Positions 1 to 7,178 of a stretch of DNA of 64,000 nt are shown piece after piece. The notes beneath the pieces were generated by a model, which saw only the letters and a program-made list of their open reading frames with translations, ran no database searches and was not told the origin of the DNA. How positions within the stretch are numbered: position 1 is the stretch's first letter; each line of letters begins with the position of its first letter. The DNA comes from Actinomycetota bacterium (lineage in GTDB: Bacteria; Actinomycetota; Aquicultoria; SURF-47): NCBI GenBank assembly GCA_003599235.1, contig QZJE01000014.1, positions 1-64,000 of the forward strand. The letters are read 5' to 3'. The translations under genes were made by a program, and so were the position numbers.

Positions 1-269
1 ACATATTTCTCGTTGTAAAGCTCATTGGTTTTAATAACCGTAATAGTTGAGCCCATGCTGGTTGCCAATTTGACCGCTTGGCTTATCTCATCATCGGGAT
101 AGCTCTCCGACTTAGCTGTCACCGCCAACACTTTGTCTTTTCCAAGCACTTCAAGAGCCATCTTTAACAGATAAGTACTGTCTACACCACCAGAGTAAGC
201 CACTAAAACACTGCCTTGTTCTCTTAAGATGGAATCTAGTTTTTGTTCTTTATCTTTTAGGTTATTCAT
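1..269 (-). CDS. larE: ATP-dependent sacrificial sulfur transferase LarE (N-terminal part)
   Basis: Only the first 89 or so codons are present; the gene runs off the left edge. Translation from the ATG at 269 gives a PP-loop ATPase N-terminus, [15 protein letters not shown] at about residues 24-38, followed by [11 protein letters not shown], which is typical of LarE rather than of GMP synthase or asparagine synthetase. LarE adenylates the nicotinate-derived pyridinium cofactor and donates sulfur during nickel-pincer cofactor synthesis (known for the family); related proteins without the rest of the pathway may handle sulfur differently. The start overlaps the cysE stop by 8 bases, so the two are co-translated. 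The Rrf2-cysE-larE order suggests a sulfur-responsive unit. The subfamily call is firm for the N-terminus only. Confidence 0.8.
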   Translation of the reverse strand, partial: MNNLKDKEQKLDSILREQGSVLVAYSGGVDSTYLLKMALEVLGKDKVLAVTAKSESYPDDEISQAVKLATSMGSTITVIKTNELYNEKY

Positions 270-912
270 TACCTTTTTCTATTTGAGCTATCTTTTTCTC
301 TAACATCTGTATTCTATCCAACAAGCACTTTATCACTTGAGTTTCAGGATCAGGTAAGTGGCCATGCTCTAGAGCCTCGAAGGCATCCAACTTCCTTCCC
401 TGATCGACCACAATCCTTCCTGGTACGCCCACCACTGTTGTATTAGCCGGTACGTCTTTTACCACTACTGAGCCTGCTCCGACTTTAACATTATCCCCAA
501 TTTGGACGGCGCCTAAAACAGTAGCATTAGCGCCAACTACTACATTATTCCCCAGAGTAGGATGTCTTTTACCCTTTTCTTTTCCGGTACCGCCTAAAGT
601 AACTCCCTGATAAAGAAGTACATCATTGCCTATTTCAGTAGTTTCGCCAATAACTACCCCCATGCCATGATCAATAAAAAAGTTCTCCCCTATTTGAGCG
701 CCGGGGTGAATCTCGATACCTGTTAAAAAACGGTTGCATTGAGAAATAAGGCGCGGCAAAATAGGCATTTTATGCTTTAGCAGCCAGTGAGCAAAACGAT
801 GGCTGATAATGGAATGAAACCCTTGATAAAGAAAGAATACTTGCAACTTAGAGTTAGCTGCCGGATCTTTTTCAATAAATGTATTTAGTTCGCTTCCGAT
901 TCGACGAAACAT
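262..912 (-). CDS. cysE: Serine O-acetyltransferase
   Basis: Makes O-acetylserine from serine and acetyl-CoA, the activated precursor of cysteine, in the cytosol. The 216-residue protein has the short N-terminal helical region of EpsC-type CysE and then a left-handed beta-helix of hexapeptide repeats (about residues 65-150) containing [15 protein letters not shown] and [16 protein letters not shown], which carry the catalytic histidines and the acetyl-CoA loop. It lies 9 bases downstream of the Rrf2 regulator gene and overlaps larE by 8 bases, so it is the middle gene of a minus-strand operon. Expression is probably set by the operator at 1391-1411. Family assignment is secure. Confidence 0.95.
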   Translation of the reverse strand: MFRRIGSELNTFIEKDPAANSKLQVFFLYQGFHSIISHRFAHWLLKHKMPILPRLISQCNRFLTGIEIHPGAQIGENFFIDHGMGVVIGETTEIGNDVLLYQGVTLGGTGKEKGKRHPTLGNNVVVGANATVLGAVQIGDNVKVGAGSVVVKDVPANTTVVGVPGRIVVDQGRKLDAFEALEHGHLPDPETQVIKCLLDRIQMLEKKIAQIEKGNE

Positions 913-921
913 TGTTGCTCC

Positions 922-1359
922 TTATATGTGATAAGTCGGTGCACTTGATTTATTTTGCTTTTCAACTAAATCAGCAAGGGTAATTGAGTTAAAAGCAGCT
1001 GCTACGGTTGATTGAACACCCCTGAAAACATCTCTTACCACACAGGCACTCGAGGCAGAACCGCATTTTAACTCTTCTTCCTCCCCTAAGCACTCCATTA
1101 GATTTATCGGGCCTTCTATGGCTTCGATGATGTTTCTAAGGGTGATTTTTTTAGCGTGTCTAGCTAGTTGATAGCCGCCACCGGCTCCCCGAACTGCTTC
1201 CACCAAACCGCCCTTTTTAAGCAACGACATAACTTGTTCTAAAAAACGCTCAGGAATATTTTGTTTTTTTGCGATTTCTTTGACTTGGGTAAGATTAGTG
1301 CTTGAAGCTACCTGCATGATAGCCCTTACTCCATACTCCGTTTTTGCGGTTATCTTCAC
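922..1359 (-). CDS. Rrf2 family Fe-S type transcription regulator (IscR/CymR-like)
   Basis: A 145-residue winged-helix regulator. The N-terminal KITAKTEYGVRAIM and the recognition helix IPERFLEQVMSLLKKGGLVEAVRGAGGGYQLAR are classic Rrf2. Cysteines at 90, 99 and 106 match the three-cysteine set that holds an Fe-S cluster in IscR, so it probably senses Fe-S or cysteine status. The start is a GTG at 1359 with AGGTAGGA upstream. It is the first gene of an operon with cysE and larE, so the likely targets are sulfur genes, as for CymR, although CymR itself lacks the cluster cysteines. A palindrome within its own promoter (1391-1411) suggests autoregulation. Confidence 0.88.
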   Translation of the reverse strand: MKITAKTEYGVRAIMQVASSTNLTQVKEIAKKQNIPERFLEQVMSLLKKGGLVEAVRGAGGGYQLARHAKKITLRNIIEAIEGPINLMECLGEEEELKCGSASSACVVRDVFRGVQSTVAAAFNSITLADLVEKQNKSSAPTYHI

Positions 1360-1390
1360 TTTAATTCCTACCTTTTAAGTATTCTTTTAT

Positions 1391-1430
1391 ATCCTACCGC
1401 TTTGGTGGGATATTGTCAACATGCTATAAT
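1391..1430. promoter_or_regulatory. Divergent promoter pair with Rrf2-type operator
   Basis: An 8-bp inverted repeat with one mismatch, ATCCTACC (1391-1398) and GGTGGGAT (1404-1411), is separated by 5 bases. On minus, TTGACA (1414-1419) and TAGGAT (1391-1396) are 17 bases apart and face the Rrf2 operon. On plus, TTGGTG (1402-1407) and TATAAT (1425-1430) are also 17 bases apart and face the NIL gene. One bound dimer would therefore cover the -10 of one promoter and the -35 of the other. The bases are seen directly; binding by the adjacent Rrf2 protein is inferred. Confidence 0.75.
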
Positions 1431-1448
1431 CGCTTGTAGGGGGTAGTA

Positions 1449-1691
1449 ATGGCTAGTTTAAAAGTACATATTATTTTTCCAGAAGAACTAATAAAAGAAC
1501 CCGTTATTTATAACTTAGCAAAGAGTTACAATGTAGTTACTAATATTAGAAAAGCCAACGTAGACAGCAAAGTCGGCTGGGTAGATTTAGAAATTGACGG
1601 CACCGAAGAAGATATTCAAAAAGGAATTCGGTATATGGAGTCCTTAGGTGTTGATGTCGAGCCAATTGAAGGAGACATCTTAGAGGGATAG
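1449..1691 (+). CDS. Stand-alone NIL domain protein
   Basis: An 80-residue ferredoxin-fold (beta-alpha-beta) protein matching the NIL domain, which is usually found at the C-terminus of the methionine importer ATPase MetN or fused to 4Fe-4S ferredoxins. Visible family features are KVHIIFPEELIKEPVIYNLAKSYN, NIRKANV and GWVDLEIDG. In MetN the domain binds methionine and inhibits transport; free NIL proteins have been linked to sulfur-ligand handling in anaerobes. ATG at 1449 follows a GGGGG-containing ribosome site. It is divergent from the Rrf2-cysE-larE operon and shares its operator, supporting a role in sulfur metabolism. A perfect terminator follows. Confidence 0.85.
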   Translation: MASLKVHIIFPEELIKEPVIYNLAKSYNVVTNIRKANVDSKVGWVDLEIDGTEEDIQKGIRYMESLGVDVEPIEGDILEG

Positions 1692-1721
1692 CTAAGAGCT
1701 GGCTTTAGGCTTAAGGTTTTT

Positions 1722-1747
1722 AAAGGCAGGGGACCCCTGCCTTTTTG
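1722..1747 (+). terminator. Rho-independent terminator after the NIL gene
   Basis: AAAGGCAGGGG and CCCCTGCCTTT form an essentially perfect stem around a minimal loop at 1733, followed by a T run. It ends transcription of the NIL gene before the tRNA cluster. Confidence 0.9.
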
Positions 1748-1852
1748 TTTTGGATATATTTCGTTATAATATTGGTTTGATAAACAGTCATTTTCGGTTC
1801 TCTAGGTCTCTGAAAGTATTGATACATTAGACAGACTTTTTGGGGTTTAGTT

Positions 1853-1928
1853 CGGGGTGTGGCGCAGCTTGGCTTAGCGCGCCTGCTTTGGGAGCAGGAG
1901 GTCGGAGGTTCGAATCCTCTCACCCCGA
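1853..1928 (+). tRNA. tRNA-Pro(TGG)
   Basis: The acceptor stem CGGGGTG/CACCCCG closes the cloverleaf. The anticodon loop TTTGGGA carries TGG, and the T arm GGAGG-TTCGAAT-CCTCT is intact. CCA is not encoded. First of six plus-strand tRNA genes. Confidence 0.95.
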
Positions 1929-1956
1929 CAGCGGCAGCAGGGCTGCCGAGGGTAAA

Positions 1957-2017
1957 GGGATAAGAGGTGAGGGTTGAGAGAGTTTGCCCTTTCCAGTCAT
2001 TTCTCATCTCTTATCCC
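1957..2017. repeat. Imperfect palindrome between tRNA-Pro and tRNA-Gly
   Basis: GGGATAAGAGGTGAG (1957-1971) is mirrored by CTCATCTCTTATCCC (2003-2017) with one mismatch, enclosing about 31 bases. There is no T run, so it is not a standard terminator. It resembles the small extragenic palindromes seen elsewhere in the window. It could also act as a processing stem in the polycistronic tRNA transcript. Confidence 0.6.
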
Positions 2018-2035
2018 TGTATCCAAGGGCTGCTT

Positions 2036-2108
2036 GCGGGTGTAGCTCAGTTGGTAGAGTAGGAGCCTTCCAAGCTCTTGGTCGCGAGTTCGAATCTCGT
2101 CGCCCGCT
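2036..2108 (+). tRNA. tRNA-Gly(TCC)
   Basis: Acceptor stem GCGGGTG/CGCCCGC with one G-T pair. The anticodon loop CTTCCAA carries TCC between GGAGC and GCTCT. Normal T arm GCGAG-TTCGAAT-CTCGT. Confidence 0.93.
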
Positions 2109-2118
2109 CTTTTTATTT

Positions 2119-2192
2119 GCGCCCGTAGCTCAGCTGGATAGAGCATCGGACTTCTAATCCGAGAGTCGTAGGTTCGAATCCTACCGGGCGTG
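2119..2192 (+). tRNA. tRNA-Arg(TCT)
   Basis: Acceptor GCGCCCG pairs with CGGGCGT, the terminal pair being a G-T wobble. The anticodon loop CTTCTAA between TCGGA and TCCGA carries TCT. Discriminator G73 as usual for arginine. Confidence 0.93.
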
Positions 2193-2204
2193 CATGAATT
2201 ACAT

Positions 2205-2277
2205 GGCGACCATAGTGTAATGGTTAACACGGGAGTCTGTGGAACTCCAGGTACGGGTTCAATCCCCGTTGGTCGCC
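2205..2277 (+). tRNA. tRNA-His(GTG)
   Basis: The anticodon loop CTGTGGA between GGAGT and ACTCC carries GTG. The extra 5' guanosine G-1 that identifies histidine tRNA is encoded at 2205 and faces C73 at 2277, with GCGACCA/TGGTCGC as the regular acceptor stem. Confidence 0.93.
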
Positions 2278-2308
2278 CAATTATTACCAGCTCAAGAGTC
2301 TAGCTATT

Positions 2309-2381
2309 GGGCCATTAGCTCAGCTGGTAGAGCAGGTGCCTCTTAAGCACAAGGTCGCAGGTTCGAATCCTGCATGGCCCA
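2309..2381 (+). tRNA. tRNA-Lys(CTT)
   Basis: Acceptor GGGCCAT/ATGGCCC. The anticodon loop CTCTTAA carries CTT. The first anticodon-stem pair (27-43) is a G-A mismatch, the remaining four pair. T arm GCAGG-TTCGAAT-CCTGC is intact. Confidence 0.88.
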
Positions 2382-2384
2382 CTT

Positions 2385-2466
2385 GCCGCAGTGGTGGAAC
2401 TGGCAGACACGCATGCCTTAGGAGCATGTGCCTTCGGGCGTGGGGGTTCGACTCCCTCCTGCGGCA
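2385..2466 (+). tRNA. tRNA-Leu(TAG)
   Basis: A class II tRNA of 82 bases with a long variable arm (GTGCCTTCGGGCGT region) and acceptor GCCGCAG/CTGCGGC. The anticodon loop CTTAGGA carries TAG. It starts 4 bases after tRNA-Lys and ends 1 base before the stop of the convergent rdgB gene. Confidence 0.93.
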
Positions 2467-2467
2467 C

Positions 2468-3067
2468 CTATGTGCTGACCTTTTGCTGAAGCAATTTTTT
2501 CATCTTCTTCAATGCTTTTCCGCGGTGGCTGATAGCATTTTTCTCACTCAAAGAAAGCTGGGCCATGGTGGCATTGTAGCCCTTTGGGATAAAAACCGGA
2601 TCATAGCCAAAGCCGTTTTCTCCTACGGGCTCAAAGCCGATACTACCCTCTACTTTGCCCTCAGCTGTCAGTTCAATATTCTTTTTAGGGTCAAAATAAA
2701 TAGCAACACATCGAAAGCGAGCCGACCTTTTCTCTAGATATATATATCTATGTAAATCTTTAAGTAGTTTTTCGACATTTCGTTTATCAGTAGCCCTAGC
2801 CCCAACATAACGAGAAGAATAAACCCCTGGTTTGCCGTCCAGAGCATCTACTTCTAAACCAGAATCATCACTTAAAACAGCAATATTGTATTTTGAAGCC
2901 AGAGTGTGAGCCTTAATTAAGGCATTTTCTTGAAAGGTTTGGCCGGTTTCTCTTACTTGTGGCCAGTTTGAGACATCTTGGTAAGTTAGAAAATCAACTC
3001 TTAGGTCAATGGTACTTTTTATTTCTTTTATCTTGCCATCATTTTTGGAGGCTATCAGTACTTTCAA
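2468..3067 (-). CDS. rdgB: XTP/dITP pyrophosphatase (HAM1/RdgB)
   Basis: Hydrolyses non-canonical purine nucleotides (XTP, ITP, dITP) to monophosphates and keeps them out of DNA and RNA. The 199 residues carry the family signature ASKNDGKIKEI at the N-terminus, LSDDSGLEVDALDGKPGVYSSRY in the substrate pocket (about residues 65-87) and GFGYDPVF followed by MAQLSLSEKNAISHRGKAL near the end. Length is normal. It is the last gene of the murI-queT-MBL-rph-rdgB operon, 3 bases after rph; the rph-rdgB pairing is common in bacteria. Its stop abuts the convergent tRNA-Leu gene. Confidence 0.95.
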   Translation of the reverse strand: MKVLIASKNDGKIKEIKSTIDLRVDFLTYQDVSNWPQVRETGQTFQENALIKAHTLASKYNIAVLSDDSGLEVDALDGKPGVYSSRYVGARATDKRNVEKLLKDLHRYIYLEKRSARFRCVAIYFDPKKNIELTAEGKVEGSIGFEPVGENGFGYDPVFIPKGYNATMAQLSLSEKNAISHRGKALKKMKKLLQQKVST

Positions 3068-3070
3068 GGT

Positions 3071-3805
3071 TTAAGCCTGCTGATCTGCTATGCCAAGTGC
3101 TTCTTTTTGTTTTTTAATAAGCTCTTTAATGCCTAAATCAGCCAGCGAGGTTAATTCATCCAATTCATCTTTACTAAATTGTGTTTTCTCTCCGGTTGCT
3201 TGAAGTTCGATAAAATTACTATCTTCGGTCATCACCACATTCATATCAACGTCAGCTGAGCAATCTTCTTTGAAATTCAAATCTAACATCGGCTGGCCCT
3301 TAACAACTCCCACGCTGGTGGCAGCTAAGAATTGCTGAATAATGGGTTTTTCTATCACCTGTTTTTTCATCAGATGCTCCATCGCTTGATACAAAGCCAC
3401 AAAACACCCGGTAATTGCTGCTGTCCTAGTACCGCCATCTGCGGTAATAACATCAGCATCTAAATAGATGGTTAACTCCGGCAAAGATTCTAAGTCGGCC
3501 ACGCTTCTAAGAGAGCGTCCTATTAAACGCTGGATCTCTTGAGTACGCCCGCCAGGTCTTCCTAGTTGAGACTCCCGCATAGAGCGCCTGTCAGTTGCCC
3601 GGGGGAGCATGGCGTATTCGGCAGTTATCCAGCCCTTACCTTTTCCCACTAAAAAAGGAGGAACTTTTTCTTCAATGCTGGCAGTGCAAATCACTTTGGT
3701 CTTGCCTAGGCTAATCAGCACCGAGCCTTCGGCATGAGGGATATAGTTTGGAATTATTTTAACTTCTCTTAATTGATTGTTCTCTCTGCCATCTATTCTA
3801 GCCAT
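3071..3805 (-). CDS. rph: Ribonuclease PH
   Basis: A phosphate-dependent 3'-5' exoribonuclease that trims the 3' end of tRNA precursors. The 244 residues show the family landmarks in order: [16 protein letters not shown], the RNA-binding stretch [32 protein letters not shown] split across about residues 70-101, and the phosphate-site segment [18 protein letters not shown]. Full length with no insertion. It lies in a tight operon upstream of rdgB and downstream of an MBL-fold hydrolase, and its tRNA substrates lie just across the convergent boundary. Start ATG at 3805 with GGGAG upstream. Confidence 0.95.
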   Translation of the reverse strand: MARIDGRENNQLREVKIIPNYIPHAEGSVLISLGKTKVICTASIEEKVPPFLVGKGKGWITAEYAMLPRATDRRSMRESQLGRPGGRTQEIQRLIGRSLRSVADLESLPELTIYLDADVITADGGTRTAAITGCFVALYQAMEHLMKKQVIEKPIIQQFLAATSVGVVKGQPMLDLNFKEDCSADVDMNVVMTEDSNFIELQATGEKTQFSKDELDELTSLADLGIKELIKKQKEALGIADQQA

Positions 3806-3825
3806 AACTCCCTTTCATTTTTTTA

Positions 3826-4557
3826 TTATATCTGATAAACCTTATTAGTCTGCGCTAAAACCACATTTTCAAACATAACTTTAGCTCTTTGCAAAGATGC
3901 TTGCTTATCAAAAGCCGGCCAAATATGCGTCAACATCAATTGCTTAACCCCTGCAAGTTTGGCAATTTCAGCCGCATTTTCAGGTAAAAGATGGTCAATT
4001 CCTTCTATGGGTTCTACAAGAGTTGCTTCGCTTATTAGTAAGTCACTATCTTTTGCATGATCTATTAATTCCTGGTTGTAGGCGGTATCTCCGGTGTAGG
4101 TAATTTTCTTGCCCTCACTTGATATTGATATGGAATAAGCATCTACTGAGTGCTTGGCTGTCGCAAAAGAAACCTTAAAAGAGTCTACATCAATTGAGCC
4201 AACTTCAATATCTCTGAAATCAAAAACCTGAGCTACTTTCTGCTGCCAGTCAGGAGATAAAATAGCCTCTATTTTCTCAAAGGCCCCAGCCGGTGTATAC
4301 AAAGGGAGACCTTGCTTTTTAGCATCAAAAGACAAGTGCAATCTAAGAGAGTAAATATCTAAGTAATGGTCGGTGTGCATATGAGAAATTACTAAGGCCT
4401 TTAACTTAGCAGGCTCTATATAGCGAAAAAGGTTACCCACCACTCCATTGCCGATATCAAGCATGATAGTATCTTGGCCATTCCTAATTAAATAACCGGC
4501 ACAAGGATTGTCTGGAACCGGATAAGAAGCCGAATTACCAAGGACTATAACTTCCAT
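3826..4557 (-). CDS. MBL-fold metal-dependent hydrolase (RNase Z-like superfamily)
   Basis: A 243-residue metallo-beta-lactamase fold protein. The metal-binding motif HMHTDH (H59, H61, D63, H64) is complete, and TYTGDTAY and LTHIWP supply the later ligands. It resembles the stand-alone RNase Z-like/phosphodiesterase group often annotated as MBL-fold hydrolase in Gram-positive bacteria. It lacks the long flexible arm of tRNase Z, so tRNA 3' processing should not be assumed despite the neighbouring rph. Its start lies within the last codons of queT (13-base overlap), indicating translational coupling. The substrate is unknown. Confidence 0.8.
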   Translation of the reverse strand: MEVIVLGNSASYPVPDNPCAGYLIRNGQDTIMLDIGNGVVGNLFRYIEPAKLKALVISHMHTDHYLDIYSLRLHLSFDAKKQGLPLYTPAGAFEKIEAILSPDWQQKVAQVFDFRDIEVGSIDVDSFKVSFATAKHSVDAYSISISSEGKKITYTGDTAYNQELIDHAKDSDLLISEATLVEPIEGIDHLLPENAAEIAKLAGVKQLMLTHIWPAFDKQASLQRAKVMFENVVLAQTNKVYQI

Positions 4558-5066
4558 TTAAATATCCCTGTTCGCATTAAGGCTAAAAATAACGGATAGC
4601 CCACAACATAAACTGCCACTACCTCACCTAAAGCCACATACCCAACTGAAGGTAAAAAAGGCAGTTTGAGTAGGTATTTCAGCATCATGGCTACGCCAAA
4701 AGCATTGTAGATTATAACCGGTAGTGTCGCCACTAAAGGACCAACATAACGATATAATTTCTGATTGCCGGTTTTTGCAAACAATTTAGATATTCTCCAG
4801 GTAGATAATGCTGCTACCAGTGTAAGAGCTGAGCCAAATATAATATCGAAAATACCTAGGGATGCCGGAGAAAAGTTGGCAATAAGACATCCGATATATA
4901 ATCCGATGATGGCTGCAGGGTCCACGTAGGCTAACGGTGTTAGGGCTTCTGATAAACGAATCTGGATTTGACCATAACTAAACGGCCCCAATAACACTGT
5001 TAAAACCGCATAGATAGCTGCAATTACCGCAGCCCTGGCAATAAATGAAGCATCAATTTTTTTCAT
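4545..5066 (-). CDS. queT: QueT-family queuosine-precursor ECF transporter S component
   Basis: A 173-residue membrane protein with about five or six hydrophobic segments. The N-terminal ARAAVIAAIYAVLTVLLGPFSYGQIQIRLSEAL, split here only by helix boundaries, and the following LTPLAYVDPAAIIGLYIGCLIAN are hallmarks of QueT, the substrate-binding subunit of energy-coupling factor importers for preQ1-type precursors. It would use an ECF ATPase module encoded elsewhere. It is the second gene of the murI operon: the ATG overlaps the murI stop, and its end overlaps the MBL gene. No preQ1 riboswitch is visible, consistent with its internal position. Confidence 0.82.
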   Translation of the reverse strand: MKKIDASFIARAAVIAAIYAVLTVLLGPFSYGQIQIRLSEALTPLAYVDPAAIIGLYIGCLIANFSPASLGIFDIIFGSALTLVAALSTWRISKLFAKTGNQKLYRYVGPLVATLPVIIYNAFGVAMMLKYLLKLPFLPSVGYVALGEVVAVYVVGYPLFLALMRTGIFKWKL

Positions 5067-5854
5067 AATTTTATCCTTTCTACTTGCCCTATTTGCCTGC
5101 CCAAGAACCGGCTACCTAGAGATAAGAATTTGTCTTGGCCATCGCTGCAGATAAAACGATAATTAGGCTCTCCATTAGTTTTTAGATGCTCTTTTCTTTG
5201 CAAAACCTCTTTTACTTCTTTAGCGGTTTCTTCTGCCGAGCTTATCAGATTGATATCTTGCCCCATCACCTCTTGGATTAGGCTTGATAACAGAGGATAG
5301 TGAGTGCATCCTAGAATCAAGGTATCAATTCCTTTGTCTTTTAAGGGAAGCAGGTAATTAGAAACGCTGCTTTTTATGTCCTGGCCATCTAAAGTGCCCT
5401 CTTCTACAAAACCGGCAAACTCAGGCGTAGCCTGGCTAAATACCCCAACACCTGCATCAAAGACCTCAATTGCCTGCTTGTACAAATCAGAGTTGATGGT
5501 AGCTTCAGTGCCGATTACTCCTACCTTGCGGTTGACTGTCTCTAGGACTGCTGCTCTAGCCCCCGGCTCGATAACACCGATTACCGGGATATCAAGTTCT
5601 TCCTGAGCAATACCCAAAACTGTCGAAGCTGAGTTACAGGCAATAACTATTAGTTTCACATCTTGACTAACCAGATAATTGCTTATTTGGCTCACATATA
5701 TTTTAAGCTGGTCTTTAGTTTTAGTCCCATAGGGAAAACGGGCAGCGTCGCCAAAATAAATAAGATCTTCATCTGGAAGAAGCTTAATTATCTCTTTAAC
5801 TACTGTCAGGCCCCCGATACCGGAGTCAAAAATACCAATTGGATTGTTATTCAA
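5063..5854 (-). CDS. murI: Glutamate racemase
   Basis: Converts L-glutamate to D-glutamate for peptidoglycan. The 263-residue protein has [18 protein letters not shown] at the N-terminus and the two catalytic cysteines in IACNSAST (C73) and LGCTHYPLL (C183), plus YFGDAARFPYG. The start is a TTG at 5854 preceded by GGAGCAG; no upstream ATG fits. It heads the operon murI-queT-MBL-rph-rdgB with overlaps or gaps of a few bases. A second, truncated copy of its first 41 codons, also starting with TTG, lies at 6461-6586. Confidence 0.95.
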   Translation of the reverse strand: MNNNPIGIFDSGIGGLTVVKEIIKLLPDEDLIYFGDAARFPYGTKTKDQLKIYVSQISNYLVSQDVKLIVIACNSASTVLGIAQEELDIPVIGVIEPGARAAVLETVNRKVGVIGTEATINSDLYKQAIEVFDAGVGVFSQATPEFAGFVEEGTLDGQDIKSSVSNYLLPLKDKGIDTLILGCTHYPLLSSLIQEVMGQDINLISSAEETAKEVKEVLQRKEHLKTNGEPNYRFICSDGQDKFLSLGSRFLGRQIGQVERIKL

Positions 5855-5882
5855 TATTTCCGCTGCTCCTTTTATTGTGCTT

Positions 5883-5913
5883 ATTATACTAAATACTTAT
5901 TTTTAACTTGCAA
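5883..5913 (-). promoter_or_regulatory. Probable promoter of the murI operon
   Basis: On minus, TTGCAA (5908-5913) and a perfect TATAAT (5883-5888) lie upstream of the murI TTG. The spacer is 19 bases, longer than ideal, so the -35 assignment is weak while the -10 is good. Confidence 0.45.
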
Positions 5914-5940
5914 GCCTTCGTAAAAAAAGTTCTTACATAT

Positions 5941-5971
5941 AAAAAAGGACGACATTTTAGTCGCCCTTTTT
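5941..5971 (-). terminator. Rho-independent terminator after the small secreted protein gene
   Basis: On minus, GGGCGAC pairs with GTCGTCC (one G-T wobble) around TAAAAT, flanked by A and T runs. The wobble makes it fully paired only on minus, matching the gene that ends at 5991. Confidence 0.8.
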
Positions 5972-5990
5972 ATATATTAAACTTCAATCT

Positions 5991-6314
5991 TTAATAATTA
6001 GGTAAATAAACTATGTTACAAACTTTGCTTTTAGGAATGAATTTTTTCTGAACTCCACAGGATGCATAAGCTACATAAGTATAGTTTACATAAACAGAAA
6101 ATCTAACTTCAAAGTAACCTGAAACTGCATTGTAAGTTACTGCTGTCCATGGTGACCAGGTGCCTGTATTTCGACAGTTAAGAATAACTTTATCTGAACT
6201 ATAATGATAAACAGGATTTAACCTTACGTGAACATGCGATGCTGCAAAAGCTGAAGTAGCAAACAAAGATAAACAAATAGCTGTTAGCAATAATAAGGCA
6301 AATAATCTTTTCAT
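5991..6314 (-). CDS. Small secreted protein of unknown function
   Basis: The ATG at 6314 is preferred because AAGGAGGTG sits 8 bases upstream; the frame extends further but without support. The resulting 107-residue product starts MKRLFALLLLTAICLSLFATSAFA, split as K-R charged end, hydrophobic core and AFA cleavage motif, a clear Sec signal peptide. The mature part, about 83 residues, is rich in Tyr, Val, Ser and aromatic residues, with two cysteines (NCRN and SCGV) that could form a disulfide, and looks like a small all-beta domain. No family recognised. A sigma-A-like promoter (6351-6379) and terminator make it a single-gene unit. Confidence 0.75.
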   Translation of the reverse strand: MKRLFALLLLTAICLSLFATSAFAASHVHVRLNPVYHYSSDKVILNCRNTGTWSPWTAVTYNAVSGYFEVRFSVYVNYTYVAYASCGVQKKFIPKSKVCNIVYLPNY

Positions 6315-6350
6315 TCTTTTCACCTCCTTCTTGTTAACAATATGCGCCCA

Positions 6351-6379
6351 ATTTATCACATTGAGTGGTAATTAGTCAA
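6351..6379 (-). promoter_or_regulatory. Promoter of the small secreted protein gene
   Basis: On minus, TTGACT (6374-6379) and ATAAAT (6351-6356) are 17 bases apart and 37 bases upstream of the start codon. A typical housekeeping form. Confidence 0.6.
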
Positions 6380-6460
6380 TTTAGTGCTTGAAAAAACATC
6401 AGGCAATGAATCCATAATCCAGCAAGCAAAAAGGGGCCGATAATAAACTTAGGTAAACAA

Positions 6461-6586
6461 CTAAGGAAAACGCGCCGTGTCGCCGAAATAAATAATGTCC
6501 TCAATAGGAAGACGTTTTATTATTTCTTTAACTACCGTCAGGCCCCCGATACCAGAATCAAAGATCCCTATGGGTTTATTGCTCAA
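6461..6586 (-). pseudogene. Truncated second copy of murI (first 41 codons)
   Basis: Reading minus from a TTG at 6586 gives [16 protein letters not shown], then [19 protein letters not shown] and TARFP, ending at TAG (6461-6463). This matches the first 41 residues of the intact murI at 5063-5854 with a handful of substitutions, and then identity stops abruptly after ARFP. Both catalytic cysteines are missing, so it cannot be a racemase. Codons differ from the intact copy at many silent sites, so this is an old duplicate or a remnant of a second murI rather than an assembly artefact. The rest of 6360-6640 shows nothing recognisable. Confidence 0.85.
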
Positions 6587-6640
6587 TTAACAACCTTTCG
6601 TCAGTTAAGTATTAATATACCGCAAATTAGTTTACTTGAC

Positions 6641-7111
6641 TTAAGTAACTAATTTAACAAGACCTATGTAGAAGTCATCGAAACCCATGGCTTTGTAAGC
6701 CTTGATGGCAGACTTATTATTAACCCAAGTTTCTACCCGAGCTGCCTTGCAGCCTTGTTTAATAAACCACTCCTCGAGAGCTGAGTAAAGTTCTCCTGAT
6801 AATCCTTGACCGCGATATTGGTCATCAACATAGATTGCATAAATGACGCCCCAATTGTTTAAAGCGCTGCCTGGGTCGCTCTCAATATCTCCACTAATAA
6901 AGCCGGCTAACCTTGTCTTGTCAGCTTCGACTACAAACACGCAGCGCTTAGGATCAAGCTCAGCCTTAATCCATTCCTTAATTCCGTTTTCTGATAGTTC
7001 TTCATACTTTAGTTGCTCAGGAGTTAATAACTCTTCGATAAAATCCGTGAAGTCTTGATGAAGCCTTAAGAACTCTTCTTTATCACTGTCTTTGTACCGA
7101 CGAATATTCAT
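6641..7111 (-). CDS. GNAT family N-acetyltransferase
   Basis: A 156-residue acetyl-CoA-dependent acyltransferase. The core motif is clear: YAIYVDDQYRGQGLSGELYSALEEWF, split as beta-4 and the pyrophosphate loop (Q/R-x-x-G-x-G/A form) at about residues 90-115, followed by VETWVNNKSAIKAYKAMGF, the C-terminal N-x-x-A-x-x-x-Y-x-x-x-GF signature. The N-terminal half is acidic. Substrate unknown; the layout resembles RimI/small-molecule acetyltransferases. The ribosome site TAGGAG lies 6 bases before the ATG. It stands alone, divergent from the cupin gene. Confidence 0.88.
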   Translation of the reverse strand: MNIRRYKDSDKEEFLRLHQDFTDFIEELLTPEQLKYEELSENGIKEWIKAELDPKRCVFVVEADKTRLAGFISGDIESDPGSALNNWGVIYAIYVDDQYRGQGLSGELYSALEEWFIKQGCKAARVETWVNNKSAIKAYKAMGFDDFYIGLVKLVT

Positions 7112-7163
7112 ATAATCTCCTAACTACATATATAGCTCTTCAAATTAATTAAACTATTTGATA

Positions 7164-7178
7164 TATAATCAAGCAATG
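7164..7178 (+). promoter_or_regulatory. Promoter placing transcription start at the cupin ATG
   Basis: A perfect TATAAT (7164-7169) lies exactly 6 bases before the ATG at 7176, with no Shine-Dalgarno sequence. Transcription would begin at or next to the start codon, giving a leaderless mRNA. Confidence 0.5.

Noticed and set aside
1720..2230. Two minus-strand reading frames across the tRNA cluster (with GVRGFEPPTSCSQSRR and GRIRTYDSRIRSP)
   Set aside because: These are translations of the antisense of tRNA genes, a known source of false proteins; they have no ribosome site.
4545..5066. preQ1 riboswitch for queT
   Set aside because: The gene is inside an operon with overlapping ends; no upstream leader exists.
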